Shown: positions 33,389 to 45,283 of the stretch, piece after piece | Numbering within the stretch: the stretch's first letter is position 1 | Layout: the number at the start of each line of letters is the position of its first letter | Assembly: GCA_948567375.1 (NCBI GenBank) | Contig: OX419757.1 | Location: forward strand, 47,492,001-47,556,000 | Direction of reading: 5' to 3' | From: Lunularia cruciata | Lineage: Eukaryota > Streptophyta > Marchantiopsida > Lunulariales > Lunulariaceae | DNA: 64,000 nt | Program-made: the position numbers and the translations under genes | Notes under the pieces: model-generated | What the model saw: the letters and a program-made list of their open reading frames with translations, nothing else | Told to the model about the DNA's origin: nothing | The model's database searches: none

Positions 33389-36300
33389 ATGGCTACACCT
33401 TCCCATGTGGGGTCGCCTAGAGCGGGTCGGGATACACCATGCCCGGTGTGTCACCAACGCTTTACCTCGCAAGGGGTAAAGACCCATGTGGGAAGGATGC
33501 ACAAGGACTATGATTGGACCACTTGGGATGCCCACGTGAGACAAGCAACCACATTGACAGCAGTGACACTCGGGATTACGTACGCTTCTTCTATACCTTC
33601 GTTGATCGTTCCAGGGATACCGATCAAGTCGTGGGAGTGGTTAGCTTCTCAGGCGGGTTGCATTTTGGGGTTATTTGAGACTAGTTTTCCATGTCCACGT
33701 CTATTCCATAGGCTACCCCGCACACTCCATGATGAGGCTAGACAGGCTTTTCGCCTACCACTAGATCGTTTGGCACGTGATCCCTTGGACAAGTTAGCGT
33801 GGTTCCTATTCCTCCTACTCCCTCGATGGTGTCTTCGTTATGCTAGAGGGGGACGTGCGGGGCATAGAGAGGTGGCGGCTAGATTTTGTCGATTCCGAGC
33901 GGGGGATTGGGCAGCCCTTCAGGAGGAGTCTGTTAGGGCTACACGATTTAGGAGACAGACATCGCCATAGGATACCACAGATTCCACTCGATTACAACGA
34001 TGTAGGACATTGGGTCAGGCGGGAGAGTTTAGTAGAGCAGCACGAGCGCTACACCCTCTGTCTATAGCGAGTCCTACTGATGAGACCATCTCTTCCCTAC
34101 GCTCATTGCATCCTATAGCAGTAGAGGGACTACCACTAGAGGTCTTAGATTATCAGCTTGAGCAGCCTTTATGTCTTGATAGGTTGCTATTTGCACAAGC
34201 ATTGTGCATTGCCCCTCGCCTTTCCTCAGGAGGCTTGTCAGGGATGGTTTATGAGCACCTTAGAGATTGCTTCCAGGCAGATGATCCTTCTAGTGGTTTT
34301 ACCGAGTTGTTTCAGGTGGCTGCAGCAGTAGCGAGAGGAGATATTTCTATGTCTGTTAGTCGGGTCTTAGGTGCTAGTCGACTTCTCGCGATCGAGAAGG
34401 ACACGGGAGGCATTAGACCAATTGCTATTGGAGAGATCTTTTTGCGTTCGGTCAGTCGTACCATTGTCCTTCAGCATCGTTCTCACTTTCGACATCACCT
34501 TAGTCCACATCAGTTTGGAGTAGCTACACCTGGAGGATGTGAGGCTATATCTCTAGGCATTAGAGCACTCCTAGATATCCATCCGGAGTGGGTCGTCCTA
34601 CAGGTGGACGTTGAGAACGCTTTTAATAGCGTCTCACGTGCATCCATCTTTAGAGAGCTTAGGGAGGCTGGTGGATCCTTGGCGAGTCTCATTCCTTTTG
34701 TGCGGTCTTTTTATGGCTCTCCTGCTTCCCTTTACTACCAACATGGTGGTTCATAGGAGGTAGTCACCGTCTTGGAGTCAGCTGTTGGTACACGTCATGG
34801 AGATCCTTTGGGGGTGCCCTTATTTGCCATGGCTCACTTTAGAGCTCTCCTGTCTACTACTTTGGCTATGCCAGGTTGTGTATTTCCATCCTTGGCAAAT
34901 GATACACACATCGTAGGCCTTGTAGATCAGATTAGGCAGGCCTTTGACTACTTGACTACCGAGCTACATCTAGTAGGCTTGAGAGTCAAGGTGTCAAAGT
35001 GTAGGGCATGGTCCCCTTTAGGTATCCCTCCCCACCTTGAGCTTCCAGAGGGGTGTATCACATCCACAGAGGGACTTTGTGTTCTTGGAGTGCCAGTAGG
35101 ATCGGAGGATTTTGTCACACGCTTCTTGGACGCTGCCCTTGCAAAGGATGTTCTCCATGTGGATGACCTTCCATTACTAGGAGATCCGCAGGTGGCATTT
35201 GGTATACTCTCTTCCAGTATTGCTCGTCGACCATCCTACCTCATCCGTACAGTTCCCCCCTCATCGTCCTTCCTATCACGTCTGAGAGCATTTGATAGGA
35301 GGATTATGGGAGTCTTTGGTGATATTATTGGACCAGGGACTTTTGAGTGTGTGACAGAGGATTTGGCACGTAGACAGACGGCTCTACTGATCTCATGTGG
35401 TGGGGTTGGCTTGCTTTCTATGGAGGAGATGGCACCTATAGCGTTTTTGGGTAGTTGGGCTCTCTCGGCACCCCTACTTGCCTCTCGTTTTGTGGTTGCT
35501 GATAGGCCGGTTTTGGAGACTTATGTGACAGAGGTGGAGGGAGGATCCTTTTCTCTCCAGGTGTTATTGCGGCAGACAAGAGATAGTCTATCTCCATGAG
35601 CACGAGAGGGTTTTCCACCATTTGCTTCACTATCGTCAGATTGGACTAGAGGTCTACAGTCTTCCTTGATGGAGCGACAGTGTGAGCATACGCTACATTC
35701 TCTCTTAGTTGACTCGTCCATTCCTCAGGCTACTAGAGCACGTCTACGCTCTTGCTCCGGCAAGGGTGCAGGCTCGTGGATCCTAGCTCGACCATGCATT
35801 AGGGCTTTCCGACTCGCACCGGCTACTTTCTCTACAGCGATGAGGTTTCGCCTAGGTTTGGTCCACCCATCTGCATCTTCACTACTCACTTGTGAGTGTG
35901 GTTCTACACTAGATGCAGCGGCGGTCCACATGACACGGTGTCCTTTTGGAGGACAGAGGATAGCTACCCATGATGCCATTAGAGACATAGTGTTTGCTAT
36001 GGCACGAGAGAGTGGATACTTGGCTTGGAGGGAGCGTTCGTATGCGTTGCAGACGACACGTGTCAGGGCAGACTTATACTTGGTCCGAGATGATCAGGTG
36101 ACAGTAGCGGATGTTGTGGTGACGGACCCTACGCGAGATACAATTTCGGAGGGAGTGATTACCCATCCCCCTGGATGGGCGGCGAGTGCAGCAGCAGGTC
36201 GCAAGGTCTCCAAGTATAGGGGCATGCAGCGAGGTCACCTCTTTGTTCCTCTAGCCTTGGAGTTATATGGAGCGATGGACACGGCATTTGACACATTTGT

Positions 36301-36556
36301 CAGGGAGTGCGCGAGAGCTTATCATGTTAGGCGGCAGGGGGTACCACTCTCACTCTCATACTTTGTAGCTTACTTTAGACAGCGTGTATCCATTGCTCTA
36401 CAGAGGGCAGTGGCTGGTGCAATCCATAGGAGAGCAATCACATTAGGTGATGTTTCTTCGGATGCTCCAGTTGTGTGTAGACCGTACGACTTGCATAGCT
36501 CGGATATCTTAGGTGCGGTAGGGCAGATTTCTCATACAGACTCTATTGGGGCTTAG
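33389..36556 (+). pseudogene. R2-like ORF: C2H2 finger - RT - CCHC - restriction-like endonuclease
   Basis: A single frame, open from 33,275, encodes about 1,056 codons from the likely start ATG at 33,389 (MATPSHVG). It is broken only by TAG at 33,968, TAG at 34,754 and TGA at 35,597, with no frameshift. Domains in order: a zinc finger CPVCHQRFTSQGVKTHVGRM then H (residues about 17-40); RT with IEKDTGGIRPIAIGEIFLR, HQFGVATPGGCEA, VLQVDVENAFNSV (motif A), GTRHGDPLG (motif B) and SLANDTHIVG (motif C); a C-terminal CECG-H-C knuckle (about 35,893); then RADLYLVRDDQVTVADVVV, the PD-(D/E)XK-like nuclease. Motif C has Asn (AAT at 34,898) in place of the first catalytic Asp of A/YADD, a G-to-A change. 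So the copy is inactive unless stops are read through. Confidence 0.85.
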
Positions 36557-36611
36557 CCCCATGTTACCTTTTTTGTCTCTCCCTTGTACGGCTTGATGGG
36601 GTCTTCCCATC
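36548..36611 (+). other. 3' untranslated hairpins of the R2-like element
   Basis: GGGGC-TTA-GCCCC (36,548-36,560) spans the stop codon, and GATGGG-GTCTT-CCCATC (36,595-36,611) has a 6-bp stem with a 5-base loop. The second hairpin is identical in the tail fragment at 56,685-56,701; the first keeps a shorter stem there. In R2-type elements the RT recognises structured 3' UTR RNA for target-primed reverse transcription, so these are candidate recognition structures. Confidence 0.55.
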
Positions 36612-36640
36612 CTTCATTTTTCCTACGCGGTCGCCTTTTT

Positions 36641-39338
36641 ACTTATTCCAAAGATGAATCTCCCAAGACCTCCTCGTACCATTCCTCCACATGGTCCTTC
36701 AACTTGGCGATTGGAAGCATATGAATTTTTTCAATTCGCGTCTGAGTAGTCTCGGTGTACTAAAGGTGAGGCATTGAAAATGCAGGTTACTCTTGAACTA
36801 GGAATTCTCCTTGTCTTATTAATTTTAGATCCAAAAGCTAATTTCAACAATAAAATTCTCCTCTGTATTCTGGAGAATTTTATCACTCCCACTCCCTTGA
36901 ACTTGCAACTCTCTCTAGAAATTCTATGCTATCTTCTCAAATTTAGACAATTTAGACATATTTCACCGATAAATTCTCTTCTCTATATTCTTTCTAATTA
37001 TGTTCTATCACTCGGTATTGAATTGCAATTCTCTTTGGAAGAGAGTTGGAACAATCTACTCAACATCGAGTTGCAAACTCTCTCTTGAACCATCTACCAC
37101 GCAAGATCAAATTGCAAATGCTCTCCGGCACCATCTAATATAGCCTACGGTTTTCGTTTCATGCTCTCGGGTCGAGCGGCTATACCCTCTCGATTTTGAA
37201 TTATATCAATCTGTGAACCATGTTTGACAAATTCAAATTTTATTCCCTCATCAATGTATGACACTCGGACCAGGCAATTCAAATATGATTAACGAGGACT
37301 AGTGAATATTTAGAGGATATATAATCTTCCAAAAAGCATTACGGGTCCCTGAAAAGAAACCAGTTGCCGGACTACGACCACCGGCTATGTCTTGTAAACG
37401 TATCATGTATCCCACAAAACTGTACCATAATCTTTCATGGGAACTCCTGTAAACTTTGTTCTTACGGAAAATTACTACGGAATGTTTACTACTACGAATA
37501 ATAGTTAACTGGAACCGCTATTGTGCGTTGAACTTTTAGGGGAGTAGTAATTATAATCTCCTATGTCTTTCAAGTGCACCCATGAATATTTTTATAGGTA
37601 TCGCGAAACTTCTATACTTTTCCCAGAATCTCAGAATTTGAAACCCCCGCTTGGATCCCCGATTACGATAGTTGGATGCTTGTGCTATGTATCGTATATT
37701 CATTCCATGAATGGATCGAGCAGAAATTTAAATCTCTATCTAATATATTGTTATAATTACTTAAGACTCTGTTCTGTAAAATATAGCTTATTAAATATAA
37801 TAATATTATTAAATTTGATTTAATTATATTTATGTGTAATTTCTGTATTTAATACGGGAAACGATAATAATAATCGAAATTTTGTAGGAACCCATAACCT
37901 CATCGTAAGGTTTCGATGAACTTACCGCCCCCACAGGTCACAGGTCACAGGCTGACAGTATTCTCTGAACAATTTCGAACGGCCGAGGACCATCTGAGCT
38001 TACCTATTACCCGAAATGCGAGCTACCGTTCCCTTGAATTAGGACCTCCTCTAGATATCCCAATCTCCTAACTTTGTTTTGTTGGGAACTTTGCCGGGAC
38101 CTAAACAGGATGGTGTCTTGCAAGTACGGAAATGCAACAGATAGTTCGACGTTGCGCATGCTGTCAGCGCAGGAACAGTTGTAGCTGCCATCCTTGGCCT
38201 GTGATTGGGTTAAGGATGTGTGGCGTGCGGTGAGTTTACCTCACCCTGCGATGAGGTTATCGGTTCCCATTTGATATTCATGCCATGAACTTATTGAAGA
38301 GAAAACTAATTGAAAATTTACATCACTAGATTCACGGTATACTATTATTTAAATAAGTTTATTTCATCAATTATAGTTTCTAAATTCAATGGATACATAG
38401 GTGCACCCTTTTAACTTGCGCTTTAAGTAGGCCGCATCTTCCATTAGTAATACATATGATGATGACATGAACCTTTCGATTTTTACTTTTGCCTTAAACA
38501 TCAAAGATGATCAATCCGCTGAATAGGAGGACCCCCTAGCTCCAAACTCGAATACCTGCGTCTAAACTCAGTCATCCCATCATCGGCCTGGGAAAAGTGC
38601 GTCAAAGCCTGGTCAACGAATAACTGGGTTCCGGAAAAGGACGGCATTTTAATAGCTCTCCCGCAGTTCGGGACAACCATGGTTAGGTTTTTAACTCTGG
38701 AACCCCCTGTTGAGTCCTAGCGCTTCATGGCAGAGCATCGGTGCTAACGCCTTGGGTGAGAAGAGAGGAGGTTCTGAGCTGAGTCCACTCAGAAGAGTGG
38801 AGTCAGTAGCCTAGTGACGGACATATGGGACAGTAACAATTGATTACGATTGTATCATTAGCAGTTCTGATTCCAAGTTGCAGAGATCTGACTCATATTC
38901 GCGATTCACCAACAACTGTTCGATTGACCAAGGAATCAATTCATTGACTGGGCGTGATAATTCCTCCTGATAATCATCGCAAGATTTGAGAACATGCATC
39001 TGATTTTGTAGGAGCGTGGATTTGATTTCAGTGGCATTGGATAGCTGCCGAGGGTCCTATTGAGGAGAAATGAGAGTCGGTTGTCTTATCTCGAATTGTC
39101 CGTAGCTGGCGAAAGAAAGTGCGCTCTCTCTTCCACGTCTTTGGAGAATCCCAGGGATTGTCTGAAAAGAGCTGGAGTATTAATTGTGGAAGCGGAGTGG
39201 TCTTGTTTGTGGCAATTTTCGGGAATCGAGTTGCGCGTGGAGTATTTTGTGTGAATTTCGCAACGCATGATGACTATTGAGAGAGCCGACGACTGCTCGG
39301 GAAGGCCCGTCAGGCGACAGCAGGTTCCTACCACGCTG
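36641..39338. other. Intergenic, no supported gene
   Basis: 36,774-37,140 contains a loose repeat of GAATTCTC/TTGCAA-CTCTCT words that opens a 104-codon ORF of low complexity. 37,740-37,860 is very AT-rich. No coding homology or RNA gene was recognised. The last few hundred bases presumably hold the promoter of the deaminase gene; no clear TATA element was identified. Confidence 0.5.
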
Positions 39339-42300
39339 ATGTCGCAGCTTTCTGCGTTGCCGAAATTGGAGCTTCACGCACATTTGAATGGTTGCGTTCG
39401 ATCTGCAACTTTGCTGTCAGTATAACAATGCTTCGCTTGGAAATTTCGTGATGCAATTGAGTACAATTTTGGCAGTCTTTCTTAAACGAGGAAGCGTGTT
39501 TTTTACGCTTCTATCATGGAGGTGCTCTCTTAGCGTTTAGTACATAATCTGAGCTTCCTTATTTGTCTTTCTGGTGTGAATATTTAACACAGTTTGTTCG
39601 TTCTGAAACTCGGGGTTAGATTCGGTGAAGTTAATCCGGAATCTCTCGAGGTAATAAGAGCGCTTGTGCTGAATTACCAAGAAAACTCTAATAATTGTAC
39701 AAACCTTGAATTGGAGAGCTCGTCAATTACTGCCAATGACCGTGACACAACCGCGCTATATTTGAATTTGTGCAGAGACTTAGCCGTCAGGCAAAGCAAC
39801 AAAGGCCAAGTGTCAGATTCAGACATAGAGAGCTTAATCCGCAAAGGTTCTGAGGGTACTCCAAACTCCGTCTATTTTGCTTGAAAATGCATAATAAAAC
39901 TTAAAGAAAGAGTTTTATATGCATAGTTTGAATGTTTTGGATTCAAGTTCAGGAAATCGTACCTGACGTTCCTTACTACTGTAGCAAAGTTACTCGACAT
40001 TTTAATTGAATCAAAGTACAATGAGGCTGCTAAGTTCGTTAACGTGCTTCGTATGTTCTAATGTTTTCTTTTGCCAAGTGGTACAATTGCAACCCTATGC
40101 TCACAAATTTGTGGTCTACAAACTCTAATGGAAGTCACCTGGCAAGGCTACGACAGCCAAGGGACTTCACTTACAAGTTGTGAAGCTTAAGTGGCTAAAA
40201 ATTGAAGTGTAGATTCTCTATGGAAAACTCGAGATGCTGAGGGTTTGAATTGTCTTTCCAGAGGATCGGTCGTTAACAGAGTGCTTCGGACTTTTTCCCG
40301 TCATTCATGCACTTACTACTGACCATGCCGTCGTCACAAGGATAACAAAAGAGGTACGGATTGCTGTGCACTCTCGTCTTCTCTGTCCTGAAATTAAACT
40401 ACTTTATTTTGGCGAAGAGCATAATTTATGACGATGTTGTTCCCCTGCCCAGGCAATCGAAGATTTTATTTTGGACAACGTCGTCTATCTCGAACTACGT
40501 ACCACTCCGAAGGTCAGCTTTCTCTGTTCTTCATGGTAGAGGAAGAAGCAAGTTTGTCTAGATTACGGATACAGAGTATGATTGATTGCTTGATTGAGTA
40601 CAGAACAACGAGGTTTATGGCATGAGCAAACGCTCTTATGTGGAAGCGGTTCTTGCTGGATTCGAGGCTGCGGGAGTTTACTCTACTTCAGCAACTATAG
40701 AGAATGGTTCCATGGAAGATCTTGAAACTCACAAGGCTAGCACGAACACCAAAACGCGAGGTGTACTAAGCAAACCTCGTATGTACGTCCGTTTGCTTCT
40801 AAGTATTGACCGTCGAGAGAGTACTGAGGCTGCCATGGACACGGTAGGATTTTATCCATGACACAAGACAAAGCTGGATCATATTCATGTCATATTCTCG
40901 ATCTGGGATTCTGGTTGTTTCAAGATTTGATGCCAAAGCGACCAAAGTGTAATATATAAGATGCATCTGATAATCTAAACAGGTGCGACTTGCCTGGGAC
41001 ATGAGAAATAGTGGTGTGGTCGGGGTCGATTTGAGTGGTAACCCTGCAATCGGACAATGGTAATTCCACATTTCTTGAAAGTTAATCTAGAGGTCCACTG
41101 AGGATCAAATAAGTCTCGATATTGGACAGCACTCAGCAAGGACGGAGTGTCTTCCGGGGCTATTTATTTTCTCAGCTTTTGCTGAGATGTTCGTCTCTTT
41201 CCAGACTTGCTTTGAGCCGAGCAGAAGCCTTAAGAATCCAATTCATGCTTCGCAGGGAAACTTTTTTACCTGCACTCACTTGGGCCAAGCAGCGGGGAGT
41301 ACCTTTGACGCTTCATTGTGGAGAAGTAAGTAAATATCTTAGTCCATCTCCAAGGTGCTCAGTTTCTGCTAACAGTAAAGACAAGTAATATGTCTGTGTA
41401 GCAAGCAATACATCCAACCTTAATTATATACTAATAGCAAATATTACCATTGATGTCTGTCGTCAAACGAAGGCTCAGCCTCATTTGAATACCAGATCGA
41501 AGTAATATACTCTATCAGGGACTTCATCAGAAAGGCTATGGAGGATATTTCTAACAATCTGCCAGAAGACAATGCTTATAGCGACTCAGAGCAGATTTTC
41601 AGAAGATAGAGACGAAGGTACTAAAGTATGTCGTCGTATAGTGGACAGGAATAGCGTAGAATAGAACATTTGGTGTGTGATGGCATCTCTTATTCGGTGT
41701 TTGTTTTTCAAACGCTTTTGTGCAGGTGTCAAATCCTGAAGAAATTCGCAAAATGCTCGCTCTACAACCTGGAAGGTTGGGACACGTATGTTGTCTCGAG
41801 CAAGCCGAATGGAATGCATTGCTGGAATCGGGTATACCTGTAAGTTTCTGAAATATAAATGTTCGACTGGCTGCGTCTTTTGTGTCTCTCGATGAAGTGA
41901 GACCAATATTATCTCGTATTCTGCTCTACCTGATGTCGTCCTCACCCTTTATGGCTGAACTCACTGTCTTAAAGAGTTTTGTGGACAGGCAAGTTGGAAA
42001 TATGGATAATACAACTGAATAAACGATGATGTGTAGGTGGAGATATGCCTCACTTCTAACCTTCGTACACAGAGTGTCCCCTCCATTAGTGACCACCACT
42101 TTGGTACTGCTTCATCTTCCTCATTCACATCGCTGTCATTGATTTCTTTTGTTTTTTTGTTTTATATTTTACCTGTGTTACTAGAAATGTTGGGTTCAAA
42201 ACTCTATTAGCGAATGAATATCTATCAGAGAATGAGTTTTATCCTCAGATTCACTTAGATCGAGTGGAAAACGCAGAGCACTCGAGTGTGCCCACGAGGG

Positions 42301-42973
42301 CGTGCTCAACTCGACTTAAACATTGCACTCTCAACTTATCAATCAACTCATTGCCTGTGGAAATGCTATAAGGCGGGTACTGACTTATATAATATGGTCC
42401 ATGCAGCTGCGCTATATAGTGCAAACCATCCCGTTGTTCTTTGCACTGATGACCCTGGATTATTTTCTACATCGCTGTCTCTTGAGTATGCAATTGCTGC
42501 TACTTCCTTTGGTAAACCAATTTTCGCGCAGCACTTCCTCTGCCGAAACCATTTGACTGTTTATTTCCAGGAAAAAGTTGCTTAAAGTTAAAGGCATTGC
42601 TAAACCTCAATTGCAATTCCGGTTGGGAGTAAATTAGCGGATTGGGTGGGTGATCTAACGAGAATTATCAGTCTTAGTTCCACGCGCAGATTACCAAGAT
42701 AAGACAATTGGCAATTGCCACATCCTGTTGTTCAGGTGATACAATTCCACTTTCCTCTCCAAATTCTTACTTGCTCACAAAAACTTAAAAAGTCGTTTCT
42801 CTGTTTGTATAACAGGCATTACCGATATGGAATTTCTCTTTATGGGAAAGAACGCAGTCAACTACAGTTTTGCAGAGGAAAACATAAAAGAAATCCTCCA
42901 CGAGATCTTTGATGATGCTTTGAAAATGAGAAGTCAAGAATCTGGTGAGATCTTTGCAACAAGCCAATCATAG
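39339..42973 (+). CDS. MAPDA: Adenosine-deaminase-like protein (N6-methyl-AMP deaminase), 11 exons
   Basis: Exons 39,339-39,415, 39,776-39,846, 40,262-40,353, 40,453-40,512, 40,613-40,843, 40,983-41,059, 41,256-41,325, 41,726-41,839, 42,037-42,103, 42,407-42,511 and 42,816-42,973. All have GT..AG borders and consistent phases and give about 373 residues (plant and human homologues about 355). Zinc-site residues are present: LPKLELHAHLNG near the N-terminus, GVDLSGNP, LTLHCGE, and VLCTDDPGLFSTSL with the metal Asp. DNVVYLELRTTP and MSKRSYVEAV are typical of the ADAL branch rather than classical adenosine deaminase. The family hydrolyses N6-methyl-AMP to IMP in the cytosol, clearing m6A from RNA turnover. 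The exon 1/2 border was chosen by frame and is the least certain. No break, so probably functional. Confidence 0.92.
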
Positions 42974-45283
42974 GGAAGGTTGTATGCCAGAGTCAGCTTT
43001 GTTGACATAGGCAATATCACAATCGTAAGGGCTGTGCTTCTAAGCTCCGACAAGTTTCTACTTCACCTGATAGTGTCGCACATGCGTTGCTGTTGTTAGC
43101 TTATCAAAACGTTCCTTCGAGATGTTAGCAGCTGCTTCATAGGTGGAAAGTCAACATCGTGGAACCGGCAGATGACTTGCACTTGACAGGCAGCTATACT
43201 CATAAGTAGATTCAGCATATGCTTGAGGCAGGTGTCGTATACTTGAACTACTCTAAAACTACATTTTTCCTGATTAGTTAATGTGCTAGAGAATCGCTAT
43301 TGTCTAATTATTCCTCGGTGCTCTGCTCTATTCTTTAAGAGGCGTGTTCTACTATTACAGCGAGTATCTTTTAAACTATTCGAGATTAACCAGATGCAAC
43401 GCAAAAGTTGTCTTGTTACAACATTTCTTTGTCGTACTATACACCTTGACTGTCCTCCGTCACCATTTTTTCATTGAGCTCTGACCAACAAATCGAAGCA
43501 GCCAAGGGTTTCCGCCCGGAGTTCCAAACGACTATTGCGCGTGGTGGTATAATTTCGTTGCACAAATTGGATTGGTAATGTACCAATCGTAAAGTTACAA
43601 TTTGCTTATTCCATGAAACGGTATTTAAAAGTGAACGCCAGGAGTGCAGCCAGTTCATTGATTGATCTCGCATTCCCCTTCGGCCTTTCCTATTTGAGAT
43701 GGAAACACTCGCTACTGTCTCCAGTTCCCAGGTCCAACTTTCCGGGCAGGGTGTAAATTCTCCTACATACTTTGAGTTGTCTTAGATATAATTTCAGTAT
43801 TCTCACAAACTTTTTGTGTTGCGTACGATTGGGTGAAGTTATTTGTCGCCTATCATCCATCCACAAGAATGCAGACCTTCAATTACGAAAAAAAATCTCT
43901 CCGTTACTTACCGTCCGCACTATATAATTGAGATGGGTGCTAGTACAAATCTAATGAAGGTCACGTCACAAGTCCTGCAGGTTCCATCCCAAGTACCAAT
44001 AAGGCTTCCTCGCAGTTTTGAAATCCGCAACACAATTTTCAATACACATAGATCATCCATTTAATATGTCTATCACCCTGTTCCACTTCGACAGGTTTCT
44101 GCAATTACACCGTCCTATAGCTATCGCATTCTTCATCTGCTCCATTCCCCAGCTGATTTCCTCCCTATCAGCTTTTTCTTCGCCCTTTGTCTGTTTTATG
44201 AGTCCCCCTGGTGTATACGATGTTTCTACCCGACTCTAGCTCACATTTTTAACTTTTATCGTTCATGCACTGCTTACTATCAGCTTTTTCTTCGCCCTTT
44301 GTCTGATTTACGAGACCCCTGGTGTATACAATGTTCCTACCCGACTCCAGCTCACATTTTTAACTTTTGTCGTTCACGCACTGCTTACTGGCAGTCTTTC
44401 ACATGTCGAAACTTATTTCTTCCGGTCATTAGCATAGAGTGCTGGCAGTCTTTTACATGTCGATACCTATTTCTTGCAGTCATTAGCATAGAGTACTGGC
44501 AGTCTTTTACATGTCGATACCTATTTCTTGCAGACATTAGCATAGAGTTCTCGATTTCATGGTGGTTTATTAGTCTGTTAGCCATAAGTAATTCTCAATT
44601 TGTTTCAATAATACCTTTGCTTCAAGTTACATTCGATGCATTCTACATTATGGATTTCTCACTATTCTAGTGTTGTGAACCATGTTCGTCTTGCTTACCG
44701 ATCATTTGCAATTCATGAGTTCTGGATAGCCCATTCTCGTGGAAAACGTGAAGCCCGTTCCCAGAACGGCTTCTGTTCTCATGTACCTATGTATCGACCA
44801 TTTAACAATATCTTCGCCCTCCTACTTCAAGATAAATACACTTTAAACCATCCTGACATTGATGACCAACACAAACAGAGGTACATTATCCACAGACGCA
44901 CATTATCCAGAGCGTATAAGCATGAAGTATTGCCTCTGTTTGGGCAAAAGGAAACGCCAGCCACTCCACACCTGTCTGGCGAGAGTATGTACATCGTATA
45001 TCTTTCCCTACAATAGACTGAGAGGAAGACACAGGAATAGGAGACATGTAACTCCCCACCATACACAATGCTAAGCCTACAAATTCAGCCTCAGCACAAT
45101 CCAGTGCCATGTAAGTCAAAATCGGGGCAAATTCGACGCCCAATACAACCGTCGAAACTCTATTCCTCTGGGTAATTGCACACATTGAACATGAAATCCT
45201 ATCGGGGGTCACTCAAAATTACCGGGGAGTATATAAGTCTGTGTCTTGATCAATCTCGGCTCTCTTCACTTCGTAACGGTTAG
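42974..45283. other. Intergenic between convergent MAPDA and RPL24 genes
   Basis: No protein family recognised. It includes the tandem repeats at 44,166-44,552. Short ORFs at 43,843-44,064 and 44,636-45,016 have no convincing family or splice context. Both flanking genes point into this region, so it should hold their 3' ends. Confidence 0.55.
44166..44552. repeat. Two adjoining tandem repeats (112-bp x2, 54-bp x3)
   Basis: A unit of about 112 bp starting TATCAGCTTTTTCTTCGCCC occurs at 44,166 and again at 44,278, with several substitutions. It is followed directly by three units of 54 bp starting TGGCAGTCTTT at about 44,390, 44,444 and 44,498. The 54-bp period is a multiple of three, which leaves an open frame (WQSFTCRYLFLAVISIEY repeated) that is likely incidental. 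Confidence 0.85.

Larger units (their letters stand above)
33275..36640 (+). mobile_element. R2/NeSL-group non-LTR retrotransposon, nearly full length
   Basis: One reading frame with C2H2 finger, reverse transcriptase and C-terminal CCHC plus restriction-like endonuclease is followed by an 80-base 3' untranslated tail. There is no poly(A) or LTR. The 3' end is placed at about 36,640 because homology with the tail fragment at 56,588-56,735 stops there. The 5' end is not defined. No target duplication could be recognised, and the flanks do not look like rRNA or snRNA genes. Codon use is more GC-rich than the surrounding transposon block, which suggests a younger arrival. Confidence 0.85.

Noticed and set aside
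36641-36760. Site-specific target (28S rRNA or U2 snRNA) for the R2-like element
   Set aside because: The flanking sequences on the right of both copies differ from each other and show no rRNA or snRNA similarity I recognise.
41586-41945. 119-codon minus-strand ORF
   Set aside because: It overlaps exon 8 of the deaminase gene in antisense and has no family features.
44299-44670. 123-codon ORF with repeated WQSFTCRYLFL units
   Set aside because: It exists only because the 54-bp tandem unit is a multiple of three; no context supports translation.
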